From Myxococcales bacterium (GTDB lineage: Bacteria; Myxococcota_A; Polyangia; Polyangiales; Polyangiaceae), in assembly GCA_016706225.1 (NCBI GenBank), contig JADJKB010000014.1, positions 135,953-199,952 of the forward strand: a DNA stretch of 64,000 bases, read 5' to 3'. The position numbers and the translations under genes are program-made. The notes under the pieces are model-generated. The model saw only the letters and a list, made by a program, of their open reading frames with translations, was not told where the DNA came from and did not search any database. Positions within the stretch are counted from its first letter, which is position 1; each line of letters begins with the position of its first letter. Shown one piece after another: positions 26,620 to 35,714 of this stretch.

Positions 26620-27834
26620 ATGCTTGCGGGCGGTGGCACGGGCGGTCACGTGTTTCCGCTGATCGCGGTGGCGGACGAGCTCCGCCGCCTGGCGCCGGAC
26701 GTGCGGGTCGTGTTCGTGGGTACGGAGCGCGGCATGGAAGTGAAGCTGGTGCCCGCCCGCGGTTACGAGCTCGAGCTGTTGTCCGTGTTGCCCATTCGCG
26801 GCTCCGGTGCGCTGGGTGCGGTCCGCGGAGTGTGGCGCGCTCTGAGAACGATCCCGGAAGCCAACCAGTTGCTCCGTCGTCACACGCCGCGGGCGGTGCT
26901 CAGCATCGGCGGTTACGCCGCCGGCCCGATCTCGGTCGCGGCGCGAGTGTCGCGCGTGCCGCTGGCGTTGATCGAACCCAACAGTGTGATGGGCCTCGCC
27001 AACCGCCTGACGGTTCCCCTCGTGCGCCGGGCCTACGTTGCGTTTCCGCGAGCCGAGCGCCATTTCGGTCGCGGCACGGCGCTCGCGACCGGCGTGCCGA
27101 TCCGCGCTGGCTTCGAGCCGCGCGCGTACCGTCGCGGCGACGGACCGCTGTCGGTGCTCGTGATCGGCGGAAGCCAGGGTGCGAAGTCTCTGAACGAGAC
27201 CGTGCCAGCCGCGCTCGCTCGGGTGAAGAGCTCACTTCAGGTAACGCACCAATGCGGCGCGGCCCACGTCGAGCAGGTGCGTGCCAGCTACGAGGCGGCG
27301 ACGCCGTCGTTCGACTGGAACGTCACCCCCTTCATCGACGACATGCCGGCGACGCTCGCCAGTGCGGATCTCGTCATCAGCCGCGCGGGCGCCAGCGCCG
27401 TCAGCGAGATCGCCGCGGTTGGGCGCGCGGCGCTGTTCATTCCGTACCCCTTCGCTGCGGGAGATCATCAGCGGTACAACGCCGAGACCCTCGCCAGCGC
27501 CGGCGCCGCCGTCTCGGTCGCTGCGACTGACGCAACCGTCGAGCGCCTTGCGAACGAGATCGAGCGCATGGCCTCGGCCCCCAGCGTGCTCGAAGCCATG
27601 GCAGCGGCGGCCGCGAGCTGGGGTCGCCCCCCGCGGCCCGGGCCATCGCCCTCGATCTGCTCGAGCTCGCGGGCCTCGCTCCGGTCGGAATCAACGGCAT
27701 CGATCGCGGAAAAATCTTCCGAAGCTGCCCGACGACGGTCCCAGCCGCTGCCTGGAGATGCCCGCATGAACGGCGCACGGCTCTCCATCTTCCCCGGCGA
27801 TCGCTCCGCCCCTGCGGGAGGTCGCCATGTTTAG
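26620..27834 (+). CDS. murG: UDP-GlcNAc transferase MurG, C-terminus probably frameshifted
   Basis: 404 residues as read from ATG 26620. GT28 signatures: GGGTGGHVFPLIAVADEL, SIGGYAAGPISVAAR, IEPNSVMGLANRLTV, VIGGSQGAKSLNETVP and ISRAGASAVSEIAAVGRAALFIPYPFAAGDHQ. It makes lipid II from lipid I. After AAAASWGR the reading frame turns into low-information Ser/Arg/Pro sequence, whereas the frame entered by adding one base at the C6 run (27627-27632) reads PPAARAIALDLLELAGL, the normal MurG end. So a 1-nt indel, real or technical, is likely there. No GTG or ATG lies further upstream in frame, making the N-terminus slightly short. Confidence 0.9.
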   Translation: MLAGGGTGGHVFPLIAVADELRRLAPDVRVVFVGTERGMEVKLVPARGYELELLSVLPIRGSGALGAVRGVWRALRTIPEANQLLRRHTPRAVLSIGGYAAGPISVAARVSRVPLALIEPNSVMGLANRLTVPLVRRAYVAFPRAERHFGRGTALATGVPIRAGFEPRAYRRGDGPLSVLVIGGSQGAKSLNETVPAALARVKSSLQVTHQCGAAHVEQVRASYEAATPSFDWNVTPFIDDMPATLASADLVISRAGASAVSEIAAVGRAALFIPYPFAAGDHQRYNAETLASAGAAVSVAATDATVERLANEIERMASAPSVLEAMAAAAASWGRPPRPGPSPSICSSSRASLRSESTASIAEKSSEAARRRSQPLPGDARMNGARLSIFPGDRSAPAGGRHV

Positions 27835-29224
27835 AGGGCGCGTTCGCCACGTGCACTTCATCGGTGTCGGCGGCATCGGCATGTCCGGCCTGGCGGAGAT
27901 CCTGCGCACACTCGAGTTCGATGTGTCCGGCTCGGACATGAAAGAGGGCGAGAACACCGGCCGCCTCAAGCGCCTCGGCGTGCGCATCGACGTCGGTCAC
28001 CGCGCCGAGAACGTGCGCGGCGCGGACGTGGTCGTCTACTCGAGCGCGGTCAACGTCGAGAACGTGGAGATGCGCGAGGCGCTCTCCCTCGGCATCCCGA
28101 TCATTGCCCGCGCCGAGATGCTCGCCGAGCTGATGCGCCTCAAGTACGGCGTGGCCATCGCCGGCAGCCACGGCAAGACCACGACGACCTCGCTGGTCGC
28201 GACGGTGCTGCGCGAGGCCGGCTTCGATCCAACGGTCGTCGTCGGCGGGCGCATGGCGGCCCTCGGCTCCAACGCCCGCCTCGGCGCCGGAGATCTCCTG
28301 GTGGCCGAGGCCGACGAGAGCGACGGCTCGTTCCTGCGGCTCACGCCGACCATCGCCGTCATCACGAACATCGACGCCGAGCACCTCGATTTCTACGGCA
28401 CGCACGAGCGGGTGAAGACGGCCTTCGTGGAGTTCGCGGAGCGGGTGCCGTTCTACGGCCTGAGTGTGCTCTGCCTCGATCATCCCCACGTGCAGGACAT
28501 CTTGCCGCGCATCCGGCACCGCCACGTCACCTACGGACTGTCACCCCAGGCCGACTATGCGGCCCGCAACGTGCGCCAGGCTGGGCTCACGACCACCTTC
28601 ATGGCGTACCGCAAGGGCGAGCCGCTCGGAGATTTTTCGGTGCGAATGCCCGGTGACCACAACGTGCTCAACACGCTGGCGACCATCGCGGTGGCCGATG
28701 AGCTCGAGGTGCCGCTCGACGTGATGAAGACGGCGCTCGCCTCGTTCCACGGAGTCGCGCGGCGGTTCACCGTCACCCACGAGATCGGCGGCGTGACGTT
28801 GGTCGACGACTACGGGCACCACCCCTCCGAGGTGACGGCGACGCTCGACGCCGCGCGCCGGGTGTTCAAGCAGCGAGTGCTGGTCGCGTTTCAGCCGCAC
28901 CGCTACAGCCGCACTCAGCTCTTGTTCGACGAGTTCACCCGCGCCTTCAACGTCGCCGACTCGGTGATCATCGCGGACATCTACGCCGCCGGAGAAAACC
29001 CCATCCCCGGCATCAGCGCCGAGGCGCTCGCCGCAGCCATTGCCGACCACGGGCACCGCGGCGTGCGGCACGTCGGAGACAAAGCCAGCATTGCGGCCGC
29101 CCTTGCCGCCGAGGCGAACCCCGGCGACGTGGTCATCGCGCTCGGCGCGGGCGACATCAACAAGATCCTGCCGCTCGTTGCGGACCAGCTGCGAGTGCGA
29201 TTTGGCCAAGGGGAGGGCGCGTGA
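27827..29224 (+). CDS. murC: UDP-MurNAc:L-alanine ligase MurC
   Basis: 465 residues. N-terminal Rossmann block HFIGVGGIGMSGLAEIL, 'YSSAV', P-loop IAGSHGKTTTTSLVA, 'EADESDGSFLRLTP', 'TNIDAEHLDFYG', VDDYGHHPSEV and FQPHRYSRTQLL, all MurC hallmarks. Adds L-Ala to UDP-MurNAc, the first step of stem peptide synthesis. Normally murB would be nearby; it is not. End overlaps ftsQ by GTGA. Confidence 0.97.
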   Translation: MFRGRVRHVHFIGVGGIGMSGLAEILRTLEFDVSGSDMKEGENTGRLKRLGVRIDVGHRAENVRGADVVVYSSAVNVENVEMREALSLGIPIIARAEMLAELMRLKYGVAIAGSHGKTTTTSLVATVLREAGFDPTVVVGGRMAALGSNARLGAGDLLVAEADESDGSFLRLTPTIAVITNIDAEHLDFYGTHERVKTAFVEFAERVPFYGLSVLCLDHPHVQDILPRIRHRHVTYGLSPQADYAARNVRQAGLTTTFMAYRKGEPLGDFSVRMPGDHNVLNTLATIAVADELEVPLDVMKTALASFHGVARRFTVTHEIGGVTLVDDYGHHPSEVTATLDAARRVFKQRVLVAFQPHRYSRTQLLFDEFTRAFNVADSVIIADIYAAGENPIPGISAEALAAAIADHGHRGVRHVGDKASIAAALAAEANPGDVVIALGAGDINKILPLVADQLRVRFGQGEGA

Positions 29225-30138
29225 AGGCCAAGAAGCACGGTGCGACGGTGTCCGCTCCGGACGAGAGCGCCTTCGTCGACAGTGAGAGTCCGAAACCCGG
29301 ACCCGTGGCGGCGAAGAACGGCCGAGGCTCCCGGCGCGCTCGCGGCGAGAGCGACGCTCCGCCCGACGAAGGTGCTGGATTTTTCCGCACGACTTGGTCG
29401 CTGCTGAAGCTCGCGCTCGGTGTGGCGCTCGTGGTCGCGGCGTCCGGCGCCGTGGCCTGGGGTGCGCATCGTTATGCGCTCTCGTCGCCGCGCTTCGCAG
29501 TGCGCAGCATCGAGGTCAAGGGCAGCAAGCGCAAGTCGGAAGATCAGATAGCAGAGGCCGCGGGCGTGAAGCGTGGCGACAACGTGTTTGCCATCGACAC
29601 CAACAAGGTCGAACAACGCCTGCTGACCGATCCGTGGATCAAAGAGGTCAAGGTCGCGCGTGCGCTCCCCAGCACCCTCAGCATCGAGCTCGAGGAGCGC
29701 GAGGTGGGCGCACTAGCGTCCATCGGCGAGCAGCTCTACCTGGTGACTCGCACCGGAGAGCCTTTCAAACAGCTCGAAGAGGGTGATCCATCGGACCAGC
29801 CGGTGCTCACGGGTGTCACCGCGGAAGATCTCGCTCGCGATCGTCCGCGCGCCATCGAGCGCCTCGCCCTCGGCCTCGAGATCGTGCGGCACTGGGAGCG
29901 CATCCCGATGAGCAAGGTACAGCAGGTGCAAGAGGTTCACCTCGCGCCCGGCGGCGACGTGAGCCTCACCCTCGGCAAGTCCGGCATCACCGTGCACATC
30001 GGCCGGGGCCCGTGGCGGAAGAAGCTGCTCATGGCCGAGCGGGTCATCGGCCAGATGGAGAAGAAGGGCCGGGTCCCCGGCATCGTGTTTGCGGACAACG
30101 TCGCGCACCCCGAGCGGGTGGTGGTGAGGATGCGATGA
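29221..30138 (+). CDS. ftsQ: Cell division protein FtsQ
   Basis: 305 residues. Long charged cytoplasmic N-terminus (about 60 residues), one membrane segment (SLLKLALGVALVVAASGAVAW), then a POTRA domain (FAVRSIEVKGSKRKSEDQIAEAAGVKRGDNVFAID) and the beta domain (DPWIKEVKVARALPSTLSIELEEREVGAL; 'PVLTG'). Scaffold of the divisome, binding FtsL/FtsB. GTG start. Confidence 0.93.
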   Translation: MKAKKHGATVSAPDESAFVDSESPKPGPVAAKNGRGSRRARGESDAPPDEGAGFFRTTWSLLKLALGVALVVAASGAVAWGAHRYALSSPRFAVRSIEVKGSKRKSEDQIAEAAGVKRGDNVFAIDTNKVEQRLLTDPWIKEVKVARALPSTLSIELEEREVGALASIGEQLYLVTRTGEPFKQLEEGDPSDQPVLTGVTAEDLARDRPRAIERLALGLEIVRHWERIPMSKVQQVQEVHLAPGGDVSLTLGKSGITVHIGRGPWRKKLLMAERVIGQMEKKGRVPGIVFADNVAHPERVVVRMR

Positions 30139-30277
30139 CCGGGCAACTTTCTGGATCCGGGATAGCGCGGGAAATCCTCGTGAAAATTTGGCCCGAAGCG
30201 AACCTCTCTGGCAGCGTCGCCCCTGCTCCGACCGAGCTTTCCAGCGCGCAGTCGGGGGCACGAGGAGTCGCCAAACG

Positions 30278-31543
30278 ATGAGCTACGCCGCCCTGTCCAG
30301 CCCCGAGATCGTGGTCGGGCTCGATCTTGGTTCGACCAAGGTCAGCGCCGTCGTCGGAGAGGTCGACGCCGACGGGATCACCATCCTGGGCGTTGGCAAC
30401 GTGCCGTGCCGGGGCCTGCGCAAGGGTGTGGTCAGCAACATCGAGTGGACCGTGCGCTCCATCAAGGAGGCCATCGACGCCGCTCAGACCATGGCGGGGG
30501 TCGAGATCCGCACCGTCTACGCCGGGATCGCCGGCTCCCACATCCGCAGCCACATGTCCGATGGTGTGTGCGCCATCAGCGGCCGCGAGGTGACCCGCTC
30601 GGATCTGGAGCGTGTGCTCGAGGGAGCCCGGGCCATTCCGGTGGACGCCGACCGCATGATCCTCCACGCCCTCCCGCGCGAGTACGTGGTCGACAACCAG
30701 GACGGCATCCGCGACCCCATCGGCATGAGCGGCGTGCGCCTGCAGGTCCGCTGCAACCTGGTGACGGCGGCCACGAGCTGCGTCCAGAACGTCATCCGCT
30801 GCGTCGAGCGCTGCAACCTGCAGGTCGCCGACGTGGTGCTCGAGCCCCTGGCCAGCGCTGACGCGGTGCTGTCCGAGGACGAGAAGGAGATCGGCGTCGC
30901 GGTCATCGACATCGGTGGCGGCACGACCGACCTCATCCTGTTCGCCGATGGCGGCGTGGCCCATGTTTCGGTCATCCCGGCCGGCGGCAACAACATCACG
31001 AGCGACGTGGCCGCGGGGCTGCGGACGCCGATGGCCGAGGCCGAGCGCCTCAAGCGCAACTACGGCTGCGCCCTCGGTCGCATGGTGAACGACGACGAGG
31101 AGATCGAGGTCCCGGGTGTCGGTGGCCACGGCCCGCGGCGTGCGGCTCGCCGGTTGCTCAGCGACATCATCGAGCCCCGCGTCGAGGAGATCTTCAGCGA
31201 GGCTCGCCGGCGCATCGAAGAGACCGGCCTGCTCGAGCAGGTGTCGAGCGGCTGTGTGCTGACCGGCGGCGCGGCCCTGATGGAGGGCATGGTCGAGTGC
31301 GCCGAGGAGATCCTTGGCATGCCGGTGCGCCTCGGTTTCCCGGTGGGCGTGCGCGGCATCGTGCAGCTGGTGCAGGGTCCGCAGTACGCGACCGGCGTCG
31401 GCCTGGTTCGCTACGGCTCGCAGCAGCTGGCCGAGGCCTACTCGCGCGGCGGGCAGTCGCCGGTGGAGCAACAGGTCGGGGCGATGGAGCCCAGCGACAA
31501 ACAAAAGCACGGCTTCTGGAGCTGGATCAGGGCGGCGTTCTGA
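30278..31543 (+). CDS. ftsA: Cell division actin-like protein FtsA
   Basis: 421 residues from ATG 30278; a GAGGAG ribosome binding site lies about 10 nt upstream. Actin-fold motifs: IVVGLDLGSTKVSAVVGEV (phosphate 1), SHS2 insertion, VIDIGGGTTDLILF (phosphate 2), and VLTGGAALMEGM (adenosine). C-terminal KHGFWSWIRAAF is the amphipathic membrane-targeting helix. Tethers FtsZ to the membrane. Preceded by 139 bp without a gene, so it may also have its own promoter. Confidence 0.95.
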   Translation: MSYAALSSPEIVVGLDLGSTKVSAVVGEVDADGITILGVGNVPCRGLRKGVVSNIEWTVRSIKEAIDAAQTMAGVEIRTVYAGIAGSHIRSHMSDGVCAISGREVTRSDLERVLEGARAIPVDADRMILHALPREYVVDNQDGIRDPIGMSGVRLQVRCNLVTAATSCVQNVIRCVERCNLQVADVVLEPLASADAVLSEDEKEIGVAVIDIGGGTTDLILFADGGVAHVSVIPAGGNNITSDVAAGLRTPMAEAERLKRNYGCALGRMVNDDEEIEVPGVGGHGPRRAARRLLSDIIEPRVEEIFSEARRRIEETGLLEQVSSGCVLTGGAALMEGMVECAEEILGMPVRLGFPVGVRGIVQLVQGPQYATGVGLVRYGSQQLAEAYSRGGQSPVEQQVGAMEPSDKQKHGFWSWIRAAF

Positions 31544-31598
31544 GCGGTATCCAGGATTTCTCAAACAGCGAAACGGATAGAAGGCGACAGCGACAAAG

Positions 31599-31633
31599 AG
31601 CTCCAGCGGAAGGGGAAGGCAGGCCCCGGAGCT
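31599..31633 (+). promoter_or_regulatory. Structured leader of ftsZ (nested inverted repeat)
   Basis: AGCTCC (31599-31604) pairs with GGAGCT (31628-31633) and GGGG (31612-31615) with CCCC (31624-31627), giving a nested hairpin in the 139-bp ftsA-ftsZ spacer, about 50 nt before the ftsZ start. It is a candidate for transcript processing or control of the FtsA:FtsZ ratio. Confidence 0.35.
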
Positions 31634-31682
31634 TCGAGTCGAAAGGGTAAGCGGCGAAGGTCGCACCGGGAGGAACACGAAA

Positions 31683-32987
31683 ATGACGTTCTCGATCGAG
31701 TTTGCCGACGAGACCCAAGCATACCAGGCCCGTATCAAAGTGATCGGCGTGGGAGGTTCGGGCGGCAACGCAGTCAACACGATGATCCACTTCGGCCTGG
31801 AGGGCGTGGAGTTCATCACCGTGAACACCGACGCCCAGGCCCTGGGTTCGAACGCGGCGGCGCAGAAGATCCCCATCGGCACCAACCTCACCCGAGGTCT
31901 CGGCGCGGGCGCGGATCCGGAGCGCGGTCGCAAGGCGGCGCTCGAGGACGTCAACCGCCTCAAGGAGGTGCTCGAGGGCGCCGACATGGTGTTCATCACC
32001 GCCGGCATGGGCGGTGGCACCGGCACCGGAGCCGCGCCGATCATCGCGCAGATCGCCCGGGAGCTCGGCGCCCTGACGGTCGGCGTCGTGACCAAACCCT
32101 TCATCTTCGAGGGTCGCAAGCGCGCGCGCCAGGCCGAGACCGGCATCGCGGCGCTCAACGATCACGTGGACACCCTGATCACGATCCCGAACGAGAAGCT
32201 GATGACCCTCGCCGACGAGGAGCTCACCTTCGTGGACGCCTTCCGCAAGGCGGACGAGGTGCTCTACCAGGCCGTGAAGGGCATCAGCGATCTGATCACG
32301 CAAGACGGCATCGTGAACGTGGACTTCGCCGACGTGCGCACGGTCATGAACAACATGGGTCGTGCGCTCATGGGAACCGGCTGCGCCAAGGGCGAGGGCC
32401 GTGCACGGCTCGCCGCGGAGCACGCCATCACGTCGCCGCTGCTCGACAACATCAGCGTCGAAGGCGCCACGGGCGTGCTGATCAACATCGTCGGCGGCTC
32501 CGACATGAAGATGCGCGAGATCCAGGAGGCCGCCAGCTTGATCCAGGAGCAGGCCCACGAGGACGCGAACATCATCTTCGGTGCCAGCATCGACGAGAGC
32601 ATGGGCGAGGCCATCAAGGTGACGGTCATCGCCACCGGCTTCGACCGCGCCGAGGCGGAAATTCCGGTCGAGATCGTGCAACCGGCGCGCGTCGCGGCCT
32701 CCGCGGGCAGCCGTCGTGACTCGGTGCGCGATGCTCTGCGCGAGGGTTTCGGCACGATGCCGCCTTCTCGCTCGTCGCTCTCGACGTCGCGTCCCGGCAT
32801 GGATCGCGACATGGTCCCGGCCATGAGCACCCGCCGTCCCGCGTCCCTCGCGGCGAGCCTGCAAGCCGGCGCGCCGAGCCAGGGCTCGATGCCGGAGGTG
32901 CGCTCCCGCATCACGTTCCCGTCATCGATCGACGCGGACGCGGATGCCGATTGGGACACGCCGGCGTTCCAGCGTCGCGGTGGGTAG
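31683..32987 (+). CDS. ftsZ: Cell division tubulin-like GTPase FtsZ
   Basis: 434 residues. GGGAGG ribosome binding site before ATG 31683. Motifs: IKVIGVGGSGGNAVNTMI, 'NTDAQAL', the tubulin signature GMGGGTGTGAAPIIA, T7 loop NVDFADVRTVM, and 'GATGVLINIVGG'. The last about 110 residues are a variable linker rich in S, R, P and M, ending in an acidic DADADWDTPAFQRR that serves as the C-terminal peptide for FtsA binding. Forms the Z-ring. Confidence 0.97.
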   Translation: MTFSIEFADETQAYQARIKVIGVGGSGGNAVNTMIHFGLEGVEFITVNTDAQALGSNAAAQKIPIGTNLTRGLGAGADPERGRKAALEDVNRLKEVLEGADMVFITAGMGGGTGTGAAPIIAQIARELGALTVGVVTKPFIFEGRKRARQAETGIAALNDHVDTLITIPNEKLMTLADEELTFVDAFRKADEVLYQAVKGISDLITQDGIVNVDFADVRTVMNNMGRALMGTGCAKGEGRARLAAEHAITSPLLDNISVEGATGVLINIVGGSDMKMREIQEAASLIQEQAHEDANIIFGASIDESMGEAIKVTVIATGFDRAEAEIPVEIVQPARVAASAGSRRDSVRDALREGFGTMPPSRSSLSTSRPGMDRDMVPAMSTRRPASLAASLQAGAPSQGSMPEVRSRITFPSSIDADADADWDTPAFQRRGG

Positions 32988-33003
32988 TAGGTTGCCCCCA
33001 CTC

Positions 33004-33020
33004 GCGGCGCTTCGCGCCGC
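33004..33020 (+). terminator. Hairpin after ftsZ
   Basis: GCGGCGC-TTC-GCGCCGC, a perfect 7-bp GC stem with a 3-nt loop, 17 nt after the ftsZ stop, followed by a pyrimidine-rich run. No true U-tract, so it is a candidate rather than a classic intrinsic terminator. The next 170 bp (to 33193) contain no gene that I can support. Confidence 0.5.
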
Positions 33021-33193
33021 GGTCTCCCCCTTACGCGGCAGCGCGCGCCGGGGTGACGTTGTGCCAAGGCACTGACGCGTGGCTCCGTCGGCGCGCGCCG
33101 CGCGCGTGGGTGAGACGCGTGGCTCCGAGCTCGCGGCGATCTCGCGACGAGGAAGTTCGTGGCGATGTCGCGCCCTGAAGGTACACATTGTCT

Positions 33194-34346
33194 CGGACTT
33201 CTTGGCGCGGGCTTGGGTGATCGCGGAGGGAGCTCGGGCGCGGCGGGTCGCGGCGGGTGGCGATCGCCGCCGGCGGCCGCCGGTTCGCCACCCCGAGCCC
33301 GCGCAGTCCATCCTGTTTGGGCCGCCGGATGGCCGACACCGCGGTGCACTCGGTGAGCAGGAGCTGCCGGAGCTCTGCTTTGACGAGCCGGGGCTGGCTG
33401 CGTGTTACGCGGCGGCAGCTCAGGGCATTGGCGTGAGCGGTGAGCGTGCAGGCAAGCCGCTCTTGCGGTTGGTCGTGCCGGCGGAGTTGCCCGAGCGCTC
33501 GCGTGCCGCGGACGCGACGGATGCGCCCATCGCGGAGGTGCGCGGCATCAACTTGCATGCGGCGCAGGTCATCGACGGCCGAGATCGGCGACGAGTGGAG
33601 CGGCTCGCTAAATACATCACGCGCCCTCCGATCGCGCAGGACCGCCTCGAGCGCCGGCAGGACGGCAGGCTCGAGCTCATCTTCAAGAAGGTGTGGCGGG
33701 ACGGCACCCGCGCGCTGGTGCTCGAGCCCACGACCTGATTGCGCGGTTGGTGGCGGCCGTGCCGCCTCCACGCTTTCACATGCTCCGGTATTTCGGGGTG
33801 CTCTCGAGCCACTCATCGCGCCGGGCCCTCGTCGTGCCCAAGCCGCCCGTGGATGCGGCCTGTCACAAGCCACCTCCGGCTCGAGGCGATCAGCTCGAGC
33901 TGCTCGGCGAGAAGGACGATGCGCCGGTCGGGCGGAAGCGGTGGGCGTGGTTGCTGGCGCACGTGTTCGCGGCCGATGTCGAGACGTGCCCGCGTTGCTC
34001 CGGCCCGATGAGGTGGGCGGAGGTCGCCACGAGCCGCGCGGCCATCACGCGGCTGATTGCGGAGCACGAGGACGGCCTCGGATCGAGCGCCGCCCACGGC
34101 GAGAGTCCCCGTCCGCGTGCCCGAGCAATTGGGGATGGGGTTCGGGGAGGGGTGAGGCGACCGGCGACTTCGCTGGGGGCGGAGGTGTGTGTCGCGTGGG
34201 CTTGGCGAGGGTGATCGAGTTCGCGGGCGGACGCGGCGAGCCCAATCGGCGCCGGGGGTCGGGGTGCGGGAGGTGATCTCGACCCGAAGCCGTCGAGCGC
34301 GTACTCTCGGCTTGGTGGGTTTTGGCAGTTCAAATGCCCTATGCGC
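33194..34346 (+). mobile_element. IS91-family element, deletion copy A
   Basis: Matches copy B from about 40659 to its right end, with two internal deletions: one joins the equivalents of about 40770 and 41094, the other joins about 41140 and 41568 (junction GTGCACT/CGGTGAG at 33350). What remains are fragments of the transposase including 'YITRPPIAQDRLE' and the C-terminal CPRCSGPMRW zinc motif; the HUH (HFH) motif is deleted. The right end is ...CAAATGCCCTATGCGC at 34346, identical to copies B, C and D. It abuts and truncates the radical SAM gene at 34347. Cannot encode an active transposase. Confidence 0.85.
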
Positions 34347-35683
34347 TGCAAGGACCCTTGGGTCTCGTAGTTGTGCACGGGACAGATGCCGCAGTACGCC
34401 GCGTAGGTGCAGCTCACGCAGTCGGGCTGCGTGTCGAGATTCGACGCGGCCATGATCGCGCGCACCGTATCGTGGGTCATCAGCTCGCGGTATTTAGACT
34501 CGCCGACGTGCCCGAGCAGGAAGAGGTCGTCGCCCATCTCGTGGAGCATGCGCCCTTCGTCGCAGGTGAAGACGCTGCCATCGTAGTTGTACGCGAGCTG
34601 GCCGATGCCGGCCCCGCAGGGCGAGCGGATGTCGAGGAAGTTGGGGTCGTCCCCGGTCAGGATCTTGGTCAGGAAGATCGCCGCGTAGCGCTCCAGGATC
34701 TCGGCGCCCCCCGCGTTCTTCTCGATCATGTAGTCCACCGCCTCGCGATAGAAGTCGAGGTAGCTCCGCCGCGCGTATTCGATCTTGTGGGCGGTGTCGC
34801 TGGCGAAGCCGAACGGGTCGAGCGGGCGCAGGAACAGCGCGCGGCAACCCAGCTCGAGGTACGTGTCCACGACCTCGCGGGGATAGTCCAGGGCGGCGCG
34901 GGTCACCGTGATCAGCGCCTCCACGTGGTAGAGCGTCGGATCGAGCCCCATGTCGGCGTAGCGCTGGTTGATGGCGCGGATCCAGTGCGACGCTTGCAGG
35001 AAGGCGCTGCCGCCGGCCAGGACACGCTGCTTGTCGTGGAGCGTGGGCGGGCCGTCGATGCTGGTGCAGATCTGTACCTTGTGCTTGACCAGATAGTCGA
35101 GCCGCTCGTCGGTCATGAGCGAGAGGTTCGAGACCATGGTGAACTCGAGCTCCTTGCCGTAGGCGCGGTTCTTCTGCAGGGCGCACTCGATGGCGTGCTG
35201 CACGATGGGGAAGTTGGCCAGGGGCTCGCCCCCCTGGAACTCGAGGGTGATGCGGGGCGCGGTCGAGCGGAGCGCCAGGTCGATGCACTTCTCAGCCGTC
35301 TCGCGCGACATGTCGGTGTCCACGCGGTCCATCGGTGCACGGCTGGCGTGGCAGTAGACGCAGGTCTCGTTGCAGCGCAGCGTGACCACCAATACGTGCA
35401 GGTTCGGACCGTAGCGCAGGAACGACTTCTTCCTCTTCATGCGCTCGGCGAGCGCCGCGGTGTCCAGGTCGTCGGCCAGGAAGTTCTTCGCGCGCAGGCG
35501 CGCTTCCAGCTCGGAGCCTTCCTGGAGCTCGCCTCGAAAGAGCTGGTCTCGCTCGGCCTCGCTCACGAACACCCAGTCACCGAACGGCGTTGCAAGCAAG
35601 ACGGCGTCACCGATCTTGCGATGTCGCACGGGCACCAGCTTGCCCGGTCGCTTCGGTCGCACGCCCAGCTTGAGGAGCTGCAT
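34347..35683 (-). pseudogene. HxsB-like radical SAM/SPASM maturase, 3' end cut by IS91 copy A
   Basis: About 445 residues remain from ATG 35683 before the IS terminus. Radical SAM cluster CNETCVYC (Cys104, Cys108, Cys111), FQGGEPL (the GGE motif), and a C-terminal cysteine cluster (CVSCTYAAYCGICPVHNYETQG). 'DMSRETAEK', 'LEFQGGEPLANF' and 'YNYDGSVFTCDEGRMLHEMGDDLFLLG' match the His-Xaa-Ser system maturase HxsB as I know it. After QGSLQ the frame enters the IS, removing the last 20-30 residues. HxsB modifies a repeat peptide HxsA with partner HxsC; neither hxsA, hxsC nor hxsD is in the window. The SPASM cysteines are mostly intact, so residual function is possible. Confidence 0.75.
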
Positions 35684-35714
35684 TGACTGAAGCGTAGCGT
35701 GCTAACCTCCGTGC
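35684..35714. promoter_or_regulatory. 31-bp divergent region with two back-to-back leaderless promoters
   Basis: Only 31 bp separate the start codons of two divergent radical SAM genes. On the minus strand TACGCT (35696-35691) is 7 nt before ATG 35683; on the plus strand TAACCT (35703-35708) is 6 nt before GTG 35715. Neither gene has a ribosome binding site. The -35 regions would lie inside the opposite coding sequence. Confidence 0.55.

Noticed and set aside
34322..35686. 454-codon plus-strand open frame over the HxsB-like gene
   Set aside because: The minus strand carries clear radical SAM motifs; the plus-strand translation is dominated by V, E, A, R and has no motif.
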